A stretch of DNA of 64,000 bases. It comes from Piscinibacter gummiphilus. Its GTDB lineage: Bacteria; Pseudomonadota; Gammaproteobacteria; Burkholderiales; Burkholderiaceae_C. Made by a program: the position numbers and the translations under genes. Positions 43,375 to 50,876 of this stretch are shown here, in pieces. Position 1 is the stretch's first letter, and every line of letters begins with the position of its first letter. Below the pieces are notes generated by a model. The model saw only the letters and a list, made by a program, of their open reading frames with translations, searched no databases and was not told the DNA's origin. The stretch covers positions 2,232,001-2,296,000 of the forward strand of contig NZ_CP015118.1 in assembly GCF_002116905.1 (NCBI RefSeq), given 5' to 3'.

Positions 43375-44178
43375 ATGAAGCAATTCCTCCTTCCCCGCGC
43401 CGCCGCCGCGTCGCTCGCTGCCGTTACGGCATCCGCCTTCGCCCAGCATTCCGATGCCGACCTCGCGAAGCAGCTGAGCAACCCGGTCGCCGCGCTGATC
43501 AGCGTGCCGTTCCAGTTGAACTACGACGAGCGGTTCGGCGACGCGCGTGACGGGCACAAGCTGTACCTCAACGTGCAGCCGGTCGTGCCCATTTCGCTGA
43601 ACAGCGAGTGGAACATGATCAGCCGCACGATCCTGCCCATCGTGGACCAGCACGGCGTGCCGCCCGGCTCGAACCCGTCCGGCCTCGGCGACATCACGCA
43701 GAGCCTGTTCTTCTCGCCGAAGGCGCCGGGGCCGGGCGGGCTGATCTGGGGGGTGGGCCCGGCGTTCCTGCTGCCCACCGGCAGCGAGCCGGAACTCACG
43801 GCGCGCAAATGGGGGCTGGGGCCCACCGGCGTGGTGCTCAAGCAGGACGGGCACTGGACCTATGGCGCGCTCGCGAACCACATCTGGTCTGTGGCGGGCA
43901 GCGACAACCGGCCCGACCTCAGCTCGACCTTCCTGCAGCCGTTCCTGTCGTACACGACCCCCACGGCGTGGACCTACACCTTGAACACCGAGTCGAGCTA
44001 CGACTGGAAGAACGAGCAGTGGTCGGTGCCGCTCAACGCGATGGTGTCGAAACTGGTGAAGTTCGGCGACCAGCGCGTGAGCCTCGGCGGCGGCGTGCGC
44101 TACTGGGCCGACGGCCCGGACAGCGGCCCGCACGGATGGGGGTTCCGGCTGGTGGTCACGCTGTTGTTCCCGAAATAG
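43375..44178 (+). CDS. Outer-membrane transporter, MetA-like barrel
   Basis: The 267-residue product has a signal peptide ending AFA. Barrel strands typical of the phenol-degradation MetA family follow: NPVAALISVPFQLNYDERFG, LNVQPVVPISLNSEWNMISRTILP, GLGDITQSLFFSPK, WGVGPAFLLPTGSEP and a terminal FRLVVTLLFPK. It begins 6 bases after the DUF1254 gene. The pair DUF1254 protein plus this barrel is a common arrangement, suggesting a joint role in uptake or handling of hydrophobic compounds. If the first gene is dead, this one may still be translated from its own start. Confidence 0.8.
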   Translation: MKQFLLPRAAAASLAAVTASAFAQHSDADLAKQLSNPVAALISVPFQLNYDERFGDARDGHKLYLNVQPVVPISLNSEWNMISRTILPIVDQHGVPPGSNPSGLGDITQSLFFSPKAPGPGGLIWGVGPAFLLPTGSEPELTARKWGLGPTGVVLKQDGHWTYGALANHIWSVAGSDNRPDLSSTFLQPFLSYTTPTAWTYTLNTESSYDWKNEQWSVPLNAMVSKLVKFGDQRVSLGGGVRYWADGPDSGPHGWGFRLVVTLLFPK

Positions 44179-44201
44179 GCCGGCGTTTGCGCCCGGGCAT
44201 G

Positions 44202-44224
44202 AAAAAGGCCCCTTGCGGGGCCTT
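44202..44224 (-). terminator. Rho-independent terminator after tRNA-Ser
   Basis: The stem is AAGGCCCC (44205-44212) and GGGGCCTT (44217-44224) with a TTGC loop. Read on the minus strand, the stem is followed by a run of T residues (complement of 44202-44206), directly downstream of the tRNA gene. On the plus strand no T-run follows, so it serves the tRNA. Confidence 0.8.
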
Positions 44225-44239
44225 GATCGTCGAACGTAT

Positions 44240-44329
44240 TGGCGGAGAGAGCGGGATTCGAACCCGCGGTGGGGATTAACCCACACACGCTTTCCAGGCG
44301 TGCGACTTAAACCGCTCATCCATCTCTCC
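44240..44329 (-). tRNA. tRNA-Ser (anticodon GGA)
   Basis: On the minus strand the gene begins GGAGAGA and ends TCTCTCC-G-CCA, a 7-base-pair acceptor stem with encoded CCA. The anticodon arm is CACGC-CTGGAAA-GCGTG, giving anticodon GGA (serine, UCC/UCU). The long variable arm expected of tRNA-Ser and the T-arm GGTTCGAATCC are present. Total length is 90 bases. Confidence 0.95.
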
Positions 44330-44342
44330 GGAACCCGCGAGT

Positions 44343-44711
44343 CTACCCTACCTTTTGCAGGGCGTGCGCCTGAAGCTGTTCGAGCGTGACGAATTCGAGG
44401 GCCCGTTCGTGCGTACTCTGCAACACGACGGGCGGTGCGACCCCCGCGTCGAGCGCTTCCTTCCAGCGCAGCGCGCACAGGCACCAGCGGTCGCCGGGGC
44501 GCAGGCCGCGGAAGCGGGCGTCGGGGTTGGGGGTGCTGAGGTCGTTGCCGCGCTGCATCGAGAACGCGAGGAAGTCGGCGGTGACCTTCGCGCAGATGAC
44601 GTGGCTGCCGCTGTCGTCGGCCCGCGTGTGGCAGCAGCCGTCGCGGAAGAAGCCGGTCAGCGGGTCGTAGGAGCAGGCGACGAGTTCCTCGCCGAGGACG
44701 TTGCGGGCCAT
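44343..44711 (-). CDS. DUF2237 family protein
   Basis: The ATG at 44711 (MARNVLGEEL) is chosen. The longer open frame upstream is the shadow of qmcA and nfeD. The 122-residue product matches the DUF2237 pattern: NVLGEELVACSYDPLTGFFRDGCC, HVICAKVTADFLAFSMQRGNDLSTP and LRPGDRWCLCALRWKEALDAGVAPPVVLQSTHERAL. Several conserved Cys and His residues suggest metal binding, but no function is established. It is the last gene of the nfeD-qmcA unit, 20 bases after qmcA. Confidence 0.82.
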   Translation of the reverse strand: MARNVLGEELVACSYDPLTGFFRDGCCHTRADDSGSHVICAKVTADFLAFSMQRGNDLSTPNPDARFRGLRPGDRWCLCALRWKEALDAGVAPPVVLQSTHERALEFVTLEQLQAHALQKVG

Positions 44712-44731
44712 GGTGAGCGCCCCCCTGTTCG

Positions 44732-45643
44732 TTATTGCGGCGTGCGCTGCTTGAGGATGGTCATGGCCGAGCCGATCAGCGCGGAGACCTCGGTCATGTT
44801 GCCCGGCACGATCATCGTGTTGTTGGTCTTCGCGAGCTGGGCATAGGCCTCGACGGCCTTCTCGGCGACCTTCAGGTTCACGGCCTCCATGCCGCCGGGA
44901 TGGCGGATGGCCTCGGCGATCTTGCGGATGGCGTCGGCCGTGGCGTCGGCCACCGTGGTGATGGCGGCGGCCTCGCCCTGCGCGGCGTTGATCTCGGCCT
45001 GGCGCTGCCCTTCGGAGCGCGCGATGAAGGCCTCGCGTTCGCCGGTGGCGATGTTGATCTGCTCCTGCTTGCGGCCTTCGGAGGCGGCGATCAGCGCACG
45101 CTTCTCGCGCTCGGCGGTGATCTGGGCCTGCATCGAACGCAGGATCTCGGCGGGCGGGGTCAGGTCCTTGATCTCGTAGCGCAACACCTTCACGCCCCAG
45201 TTCGACGCGGCCTCGTCCAGCGCGTTGACCACGGACGAGTTGATCTGGTCGCGTTCCTCGAAGGTCTTGTCGAGCTCCATCTTGCCGATGACCGAGCGCA
45301 GCAGGGTCTGGGCGAGCTGGGTGATGGCGAAGACGTAGTTGCTCGAGCCGTAGCTCGCGCGCATGGGGTCGGTCACCTGGAAGTAGATGATGCCGTCGAC
45401 CTGCAGCTGGGTGTTGTCCTTCGTGATGCAGACCTGGCTGGGCACGTCGAGCGGCACTTCCTTCAGCGAGTGCTTGTACGCCACGCGTTCGACGAAGGGC
45501 ATCACGAACTTCAGGCCGGGCGTGAGGGTGCGGTCGTACTTGCCGAGCTTCTCGACGACCCAGGCGTTCTGCTGGGGCACGATCTTGAAGGTGCGGACGA
45601 TGAAGATGGCGGCGATGACCGCGAGGATGAGGGCGATTTCCAT
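44732..45643 (-). CDS. qmcA: SPFH/stomatin family membrane protease-associated protein QmcA
   Basis: The 303-residue product has a single N-terminal membrane segment (about 2-17) and the SPFH domain: FKIVPQQNAWVVEKLGKYDRTLTPGLKFVMPFVERV and DNTQLQVDGIIYFQVTDP. A charged coiled coil with repeats of Glu/Ala/Gln follows (about 180-250; AEREKRALIAASEGRKQEQIN). QmcA-type proteins form oligomers at the inner membrane and are linked to FtsH and NfeD partners. The upstream nfeD gene ends 15 bases before, fitting the known SPFH-NfeD pairing. Confidence 0.92.
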   Translation of the reverse strand: MEIALILAVIAAIFIVRTFKIVPQQNAWVVEKLGKYDRTLTPGLKFVMPFVERVAYKHSLKEVPLDVPSQVCITKDNTQLQVDGIIYFQVTDPMRASYGSSNYVFAITQLAQTLLRSVIGKMELDKTFEERDQINSSVVNALDEAASNWGVKVLRYEIKDLTPPAEILRSMQAQITAEREKRALIAASEGRKQEQINIATGEREAFIARSEGQRQAEINAAQGEAAAITTVADATADAIRKIAEAIRHPGGMEAVNLKVAEKAVEAYAQLAKTNNTMIVPGNMTEVSALIGSAMTILKQRTPQ

Positions 45644-45658
45644 GGGGCCTCGGAAGGG

Positions 45659-46099
45659 TCAGTGGGAGAGCGGGGCGACGACGAGCCAGTTGCCTTCGAC
45701 GGCCTGGACGACGTGTTCGCCGGTGACTTCGGGTGCGCCCGGCTGGCGCCTGGCCTTCCAGGAACTGCCCCGGTAGGTGACCCGCGCGGTGTGGTCGGGT
45801 TCCCAGGCGGCCACGGTGACCCGCTCGCCGATGTCGAGGTTCACGTCCCGGTTCTGGGCGACCGGCTGCGGCGAGGGCTGCGAGACCGTGCGCCGCCAGT
45901 GCCAGAGCGCCGTGGCGCCGCCGCCGACCAGCGCCGCGGTGACGACCTGCAGCGTGACGGACAGGCCCAGGTGCGCGGCGAGCGCCGCGCCGACGAGCCC
46001 GAGGGCGATCATCAGCAGGTAGAAGGTGCCGGTGGCGAGCTCGGCCGCCACCACGGCGCCCGCGGCCACCCACCAGAACGTCGCGGCTGAAAAGTCCAT
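45659..46099 (-). CDS. nfeD: NfeD-like membrane protein
   Basis: The 146-residue product has three to four hydrophobic segments in the first 75 residues (FWWVAAGAVVAAELATGTFYLLMIALGLVGAALAAHLG). A C-terminal OB-fold follows (VNLDIGERVTVAAWEPDHTARVTYRGSSWKAR...GEHVVQAVEGNWLVVAPL). This is the short NfeD type without the serine protease domain, the usual partner of QmcA, whose gene follows on the same strand. It is divergent from the decarboxylase gene at 46243. Confidence 0.88.
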   Translation of the reverse strand: MDFSAATFWWVAAGAVVAAELATGTFYLLMIALGLVGAALAAHLGLSVTLQVVTAALVGGGATALWHWRRTVSQPSPQPVAQNRDVNLDIGERVTVAAWEPDHTARVTYRGSSWKARRQPGAPEVTGEHVVQAVEGNWLVVAPLSH

Positions 46100-46242
46100 T
46101 TCCCCGTGCTCCTGTCTTGTTTTCCCGTCAATCCCCGACCGGTTCGCGGGCAGTGTAAAGCCCGCGCCCCCAGTGTCATCCAGTGGCCCTACACTTCGCG
46201 CTTTCCGCCGTTTTCCCCTGCGTTCCTGCCCCTGGAGTTGCC

Positions 46243-48507
46243 ATGTCGCGTTTTCAGTTTCCCATCGTCATCATCGACGAAGACTTCCGCTCCGAAAACA
46301 CCTCGGGTCTGGGGATCCGCGCGCTCGCCGATGCCATCGAGAAGGAAGGTTTCGAGGTGCTCGGCGCCACCAGCTACGGCGACCTGTCCCAGTTCGCCCA
46401 GCAGCAGAGCCGCGCCAGCGCGTTCATCCTGTCCATCGACGACAACGAATTCGCCGACGGCCCGGAACTCGACCCGGCCGTGCTGAACCTGCGCAAGTTC
46501 ATCCAGGAGATCCGGTTCAAGAACGCCGAGATCCCCATCTACCTGTACGGCGAGACGCGCACGTCGCAGCACCTCCCGAACGACGTGCTGCGCGAGCTGC
46601 ACGGCTTCATCCACATGTTCGAGGACACCCCGGAGTTCGTGGCCCGCCACATCATCCGCGAGGCAAAGAGCTACCTCGACGGCCTGGCGCCGCCGTTCTT
46701 CCGTGCGCTGGTCGACTACGCGCACGACGGGTCGTACTCGTGGCACTGCCCGGGCCACTCGGGTGGCGTCGCGTTCCTGAAGAGCCCGGTGGGCCGCATG
46801 TTCCACCAGTTCTTCGGCGAGAACATGCTGCGCGCCGACGTCTGCAACAGCGTCGACGAGCTGGGCCAACTGCTGGACCACACGGGCCCGGTGGCCGAGA
46901 GCGAGCGCAACGCCGCGCGCATCTTCAACGCCGACCACTGCTTCTTCGTCACGAACGGCACGAGCACCAGCAACAAGATGGTGTGGCACCACGCCGTGGC
47001 CCCGGGTGACGTGGTGGTGGTGGACCGCAACTGCCACAAGTCGATCCTGCACGCCATCATCATGACGGGCGCGGTGCCGGTGTTCCTGCGCCCGACGCGC
47101 AACCATTACGGCATCATCGGCCCCATCCCCGAGGCCGAGTTCTCGAAGGAAGCCATCCAGAAGAAGATCGCCGCGAACCCGCTGCTGGCCGGCGTGGACG
47201 CGAAGAAGGTCAAGCCGCGCATCCTGACGCTCACGCAGAGCACCTACGACGGCGTGCTCTACAACACCGAGACCATCAAGCACGGCCTCGACGGCTACAT
47301 CGACACGCTGCACTTCGACGAGGCGTGGCTGCCGCACGCGGCCTTCCACGACTTCTACAGCACGTACCACGCGATGGGGCGCAACCGCCCGCGCCCGAAG
47401 GACCAGCTCGTGTTCGCCACGCAGTCCACGCACAAGCTGCTCGCCGGCATCAGCCAGGCGTCGCAGGTGCTCGTGCAGGACTCGCAGAGCCGCAAGCTCG
47501 ATCGCCACCTCTTCAACGAGGCCTACCTGATGCACAGCTCCACGAGCCCGCAGTACGCCATCATCGCCTCGTGCGACGTGGCCGCGGCCATGATGGAGAA
47601 CCCGGGCGGCATGGCCCTGGTCGAGGAGAGCATCTCCGAGGCGCTCGACTTCCGCCGCGCGATGCGCAAGGTCGAGAAGGAGTACGACAAGGACTGGTGG
47701 TTCAAGGTCTGGGGGCCGGACAAGCTCGTCAAGGAGGGTGTGGGCAAGGCGTCCGACTGGGTGCTCAAGGCCGGGGCCAAGTGGCACGGCTTCGGCGACC
47801 TGGCCGAGGGCTTCAACATGCTCGACCCCATCAAGAGCACCATCATCACGCCGGGGCTCGACATGTCGGGCAAGTTCGCCAAGACCGGCATCCCGGCCGC
47901 CATCGTCACGAAGTTCCTCGCCGAACACGGCGTGGTGGTCGAGAAGACCGGGCTGTACTCGTTCTTCATCATGTTCACCATCGGCATCACGAAGGGCCGC
48001 TGGAACACGCTGCTGACCGCGATGCAGCAGTTCAAGGACGACTACGACCGCAACGCCCCGCTGTGGCGCGTGCTGCCCGAGTTCGTGGCCGCGCACCCGC
48101 GCTACGAGCGCATGGGCCTGCGCGACCTGAGCCAGGGCATCCACGAGGCCTACGCCAAGCACGACATCGCGCGCCTCACCACCGACATGTACCTGTCCGA
48201 CCTGCAGCCGGCGATGAAGCCGAGCGACGCGTTCGCCCGCATCGCCCACCGCCAGACCGAACGGGTGGCCATCGACGACCTGGAAGGCCGCATCACCGCC
48301 TCACTGGTGACGCCGTACCCGCCGGGCATCCCGCTGCTGATCCCGGGCGAACGCTTCAACAAGAAGATCGTCGACTACCTGCGCTTCGCGCGGGCGTTCA
48401 ATGCGCAGTTCCCGGGGTTCGACACGGATGTGCACGGGCTGGTGGAGGAGGATGGCGACGCCGAGACGCACTCCTACTACGTCGACTGCGTGCGCGACGA
48501 CGTTTGA
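46243..48507 (+). CDS. Arginine/lysine-type PLP decarboxylase, second homolog
   Basis: The start is the ATG at 46243 behind CTGGAG; an upstream in-frame start at 46183 lacks a ribosome site. The 754-residue protein has wing, PLP and C-terminal domains. Motifs include VVDRNCHKSILHAIIMTGA, STYDGVLYN, LHFDEAWLPHAAFHDFYSTYHAMG, the PLP lysine in QSTHKLLAGISQASQVL and FPGFDTDVHGL. It resembles the island copy at 25608 but differs in the wing domain and lacks a transporter neighbour. That suggests a constitutive polyamine role, while the island copy is inducible. Arginine versus lysine (or ornithine) specificity is unresolved. TACACT (46190-46195) could be its -10. Confidence 0.87.
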   Translation: MSRFQFPIVIIDEDFRSENTSGLGIRALADAIEKEGFEVLGATSYGDLSQFAQQQSRASAFILSIDDNEFADGPELDPAVLNLRKFIQEIRFKNAEIPIYLYGETRTSQHLPNDVLRELHGFIHMFEDTPEFVARHIIREAKSYLDGLAPPFFRALVDYAHDGSYSWHCPGHSGGVAFLKSPVGRMFHQFFGENMLRADVCNSVDELGQLLDHTGPVAESERNAARIFNADHCFFVTNGTSTSNKMVWHHAVAPGDVVVVDRNCHKSILHAIIMTGAVPVFLRPTRNHYGIIGPIPEAEFSKEAIQKKIAANPLLAGVDAKKVKPRILTLTQSTYDGVLYNTETIKHGLDGYIDTLHFDEAWLPHAAFHDFYSTYHAMGRNRPRPKDQLVFATQSTHKLLAGISQASQVLVQDSQSRKLDRHLFNEAYLMHSSTSPQYAIIASCDVAAAMMENPGGMALVEESISEALDFRRAMRKVEKEYDKDWWFKVWGPDKLVKEGVGKASDWVLKAGAKWHGFGDLAEGFNMLDPIKSTIITPGLDMSGKFAKTGIPAAIVTKFLAEHGVVVEKTGLYSFFIMFTIGITKGRWNTLLTAMQQFKDDYDRNAPLWRVLPEFVAAHPRYERMGLRDLSQGIHEAYAKHDIARLTTDMYLSDLQPAMKPSDAFARIAHRQTERVAIDDLEGRITASLVTPYPPGIPLLIPGERFNKKIVDYLRFARAFNAQFPGFDTDVHGLVEEDGDAETHSYYVDCVRDDV

Positions 48508-48528
48508 CACAAGCAGAAGAAAGAGCAT

Positions 48529-49209
48529 GTCATCCCGGCGGAGGCCCACTACTGTCCGGGGAAAATCGAGACGCCTTCGAAACACCCGTCATCCCGGCGC
48601 AGGCCGGGACCCTGGGCCTGACCCGAAGCGCGGATGGCCATGCTCGGTCAGGCCGTGCCGGCTGCGCGCGCCACCGTTCCCCTCGTGAGTGAGACCGCGC
48701 CGGGAGTTCGCCCCGGCGGGCGAGTCACTTATTTGCTGGTGCAAATAAGTAACCAACAAAGCACCTGAACACCAGCTTCGGCTTATGCGGCTCTGCTGCT
48801 CCTGCTCCGCGGGACTCGCGCGTCGAACGCCGAGAACTCGATGACGCCAGGACTTCTCGCCAGGCTCTGACTCGCGGGGTCTGCCTTCGCGAGCGCTCGG
48901 TTCAATCGAGCCACTCGCGTCGTTCCGCGCAGGGCGGAACATCCTGCTGAGCGCAGGCGCTGGCGCCTGCACGCGATCGCGTCGGGATCTGCGATGACGG
49001 GCTGTTCGCGCGCCAGGCCCAGGGCCCCGGCCTGCGCCGGGGTGACATCTTGGTTCTTGCGATGCGATCGAGTCGGGAAATCAGCAAATTCAGCGCATCC
49101 CGCTTTGGATCGGGCCTGTTGGCCGACGCCTCGATTTTCCCCGGACAGTAGTGGGCGGAGGCCGGGACCCTCGGCGGGCGCACAGGGCCCCGGCCTTCGC
49201 CGGGGTGAC
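48529..49209. repeat. REP palindrome split by an insertion (outer halves), with inner REP halves
   Basis: The 755-base stretch 48508-49262 holds no credible gene. Its outer parts, 48529-48544 and 49156-49209, join into one REP palindrome of the type at 2440-2519 when the 611-base segment between them and one copy of the flanking 6-base repeat are removed. Inside the segment are two further REP halves facing each other: 48588-48620 begins GTCATCCCGGCGCAGG and 49014-49046 ends GCGCCGGGGTGAC. The result is a nested symmetric arrangement. Confidence 0.7.
48545..49155. mobile_element. Putative non-autonomous insertion (MITE-like), 611 bp, 26-bp terminal inverted repeats
   Basis: The ends 48545-48570 and 49130-49155 are perfect inverted copies of each other (outer end CCCACTACTGTCCGGGG). 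Each is flanked by CGGAGG (48539-48544 and 49156-49161), a likely 6-base target duplication. No transposase frame exists inside, so the element would need a transposase in trans. The interior includes a perfect hairpin with 10-base arms (ACTTATTTGC, 48727-48736 and 48741-48750). Another inverted repeat, GCAGGCGC and GCGCCTGC, lies near 48953-48970. Parts resemble dispersed intergenic repeats I recall from Burkholderiales and Xanthomonas. I cannot name the parent family. Confidence 0.6.
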
Positions 49210-49214
49210 AGCCA

Positions 49215-49241
49215 AGAAAAAGGGCCGCTGACGCGGCCCTT
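49215..49241 (-). terminator. Rho-independent terminator of fabI
   Basis: The stem AAGGGCCGC (49220-49228) and GCGGCCCTT (49233-49241) has a TGAC loop. On the minus strand it is followed by a T-rich run (complement of 49215-49220), 22 bases past the stop codon of fabI. Confidence 0.85.
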
Positions 49242-49262
49242 CGTTCTTTCAGCGGACCGAGG

Positions 49263-50045
49263 TCACTCCGTCATGCCGGCCAGCGCCGTCTGGCTGAACC
49301 CACCGTCCACGTACGTGATCTCGGACGTGATGCCCGCCGCCAGATCCGACAGCAGGAACGCCGCCGCATTGCCCACGTCCTCGATGGTGACGTTGCGGCC
49401 CAGCGGCGACTGCGCCGTCATCTCGAGCATCTTGCCGAAGCCCTTGATGCCGGAGGCGGCCAGCGTCTTGATGGGGCCGGCCGAGATGCCGTTCACGCGG
49501 ATGCCCTTCGGGCCGAGGCTGGCGGCGAGGTAGCGCACGCTGGCTTCCAGCGAGGCCTTGGCCAGGCCCATCGTGTTGTAGCTGGGCATGCTGCGCAGCG
49601 CGCCCAGGTACGTGAGGGTCAGCAGGGCGCTGCCGGGGCGCAGGCGGGGCAGGGCGGCCTTGGCGAGGGCCGGGAAGCTGTAGCTCGAGATGTCGTGGGC
49701 CACGCGGAAGGCCTCGCGGGACAGGCCCTCGAGGAAGTCGCCGGCGATGGCCTCGCGCGGGGCGAAGCCGATGGAGTGCACCACGCCGTCGAACTGGGGC
49801 CAGGCTTCGCCCAGCTGGGCGAACATGGCGTCGATCTGGGCGTCGTCGGCCACGTCGCAGTCGTAGACGAGCTTGGAGTCGAATTCGGCGGCGAACTCGG
49901 AAACGCGGTCCTTGAAGCGCTCGCCCACGTAGCTGAACGCGAGCTCGGCGCCTTCGCGGTGGCAGGCCTTGGCGATGCCGTAGGCGATGGAGCGGTTGGA
50001 GAGAACGCCGGTGATCAGGAAGCGTTTGCCGGCCAGAAAGCCCAT
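49263..50045 (-). CDS. fabI: Enoyl-ACP reductase FabI (housekeeping copy)
   Basis: The ATG at 50045 (MGFLAGKRFL) follows GGAG; the open frame upstream has no matching protein. The 260-residue enzyme has the cofactor loop ITGVLSNRSIAYGIAKA, then HSIGFAPREAIAG and the catalytic Tyr and Lys in LTYLGA and SYNTMGLAKASLE. AGPIKTLAASGIKGFGKML and YVDGGFSQTAL follow. This is the canonical FabI, completing the last reduction of fatty-acid elongation with NADH. It stands alone with its own terminator. The other copy (17479-18261) is in the regulated island. Confidence 0.94.
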   Translation of the reverse strand: MGFLAGKRFLITGVLSNRSIAYGIAKACHREGAELAFSYVGERFKDRVSEFAAEFDSKLVYDCDVADDAQIDAMFAQLGEAWPQFDGVVHSIGFAPREAIAGDFLEGLSREAFRVAHDISSYSFPALAKAALPRLRPGSALLTLTYLGALRSMPSYNTMGLAKASLEASVRYLAASLGPKGIRVNGISAGPIKTLAASGIKGFGKMLEMTAQSPLGRNVTIEDVGNAAAFLLSDLAAGITSEITYVDGGFSQTALAGMTE

Positions 50046-50158
50046 GGTGACTCCGTCGAGGTGAAAGACGCGGGATTTTCGCACGCCGGAAGGGGCTGCG
50101 GAATGCTCCTCGGACAGGGGTTTGGTGCAGGGGCGTGCGCTCTTGACAGCCCGGGGTC

Positions 50159-50187
50159 TTGCCTGTAACACCGCGTCACGCTACAAT
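50159..50187 (+). promoter_or_regulatory. Promoter of the rimP-nusA-infB operon
   Basis: TTGCCT (50159-50164) and TACAAT (50182-50187) are 17 bases apart, a good sigma-70 promoter. The predicted start near 50194 gives a leader of about 137 bases before rimP. Confidence 0.6.
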
Positions 50188-50209
50188 CTCCCTTTCTCAA
50201 GAAAACTGC

Positions 50210-50240
50210 ATGGGCGGATTCTTTCCAGCCCATTTTTTTT
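50210..50240 (+). terminator. Terminator-like hairpin in the rimP leader (possible attenuator)
   Basis: TGGGC (50211-50215) pairs with GCCCA (50228-50232), with extra GGA/TCC pairing inside, and eight T residues follow (50233-50240). It lies about 20-45 bases into the predicted leader, before rimP, so it could end transcription prematurely and control the operon. Comparable terminator-like leaders are described for rimP in enterobacteria. A role here is inference. Confidence 0.6.
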
Positions 50241-50330
50241 GCTTGATCGACTTTGCGGTGGGCCCTGACCTGTAGGGCGACGACGCCAGGCCTGACCAAG
50301 CGATCAGGTAACAGGAACCGAGCCGACTGG

Positions 50331-50876
50331 ATGAACTGGCAAGCCGCTGTAGAAAGCACCGTGACCGGACTGGGGTATGAACTTGTGGACTGCGAACGCA
50401 GCCCCAAGGGGCTCCTGCGCGTCTACATCGACCGTGTGGCCAACGATCCGGCCGGCGAATACATCGTCGTCGAGGACTGCGAGCGTGTCACGCGCCAGCT
50501 CCAGCACGTGCTGGAGGTCGAGGGCATCGCGTACGAACGGCTCGAGGTGTCCTCGCCGGGGCTCGACCGCCCGCTGAAAACGGCGGCCCACTACGCGCGC
50601 TTCGCCGGCCAGGAGGTCGAGGTGACCCTGGTGGCGGCGTTCAAGGGACGAAAGAAATACAAGGGCCTCCTCGAGGCCCTGGGCGAAGGCTGGCGTCTGG
50701 TGTTCAACGACGGCAAGGTCGAGCAGGCGCTCGATTTTTCGCTTGGCGAAGTAAAGGAGGCCCGTCTGGTGCCGGTGGTCGATTTCAAGGGCAAGCGATT
50801 CCAGTCGCAGCCCGCGAACGACGCTGCGGGTGCACAGGCCGAGGCTGATGAAACTGACGGAGATCGTAAGCAATGA
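50331..50876 (+). CDS. rimP: Ribosome maturation factor RimP
   Basis: The ATG at 50331 (MNWQAAVE) is chosen because it starts the conserved N-terminal domain; the upstream frame is leader sequence. The 181-residue product has GYELVDCERSPKGLLRVYID, EYIVVEDCERVTRQLQHVLEVE, YERLEVSSPGLDRPLKTAAHYARFAGQEVEV-type motifs and the C-terminal SH3-like domain. It assists 30S subunit maturation. Its end overlaps the nusA start (ATGA), the standard rimP-nusA-infB order. Confidence 0.93.
   Translation: MNWQAAVESTVTGLGYELVDCERSPKGLLRVYIDRVANDPAGEYIVVEDCERVTRQLQHVLEVEGIAYERLEVSSPGLDRPLKTAAHYARFAGQEVEVTLVAAFKGRKKYKGLLEALGEGWRLVFNDGKVEQALDFSLGEVKEARLVPVVDFKGKRFQSQPANDAAGAQAEADETDGDRKQ

Noticed and set aside
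44202..44224. Terminator for the plus-strand barrel gene ending at 44178
   Set aside because: The T-run lies only on the minus-strand side of the stem, so the hairpin serves the tRNA gene.
48545..49155. CRISPR array or small-protein genes in the repeat-rich gap
   Set aside because: Repeats are inverted and nested, not regularly spaced direct repeats, and the short open frames have no ribosome sites or recognisable products.
50140..50187. TTGACA near 50143 as the -35 of the rimP promoter
   Set aside because: The distance to TACAAT is 33 bases, far too long; TTGCCT at 50159 has the correct 17-base spacing.
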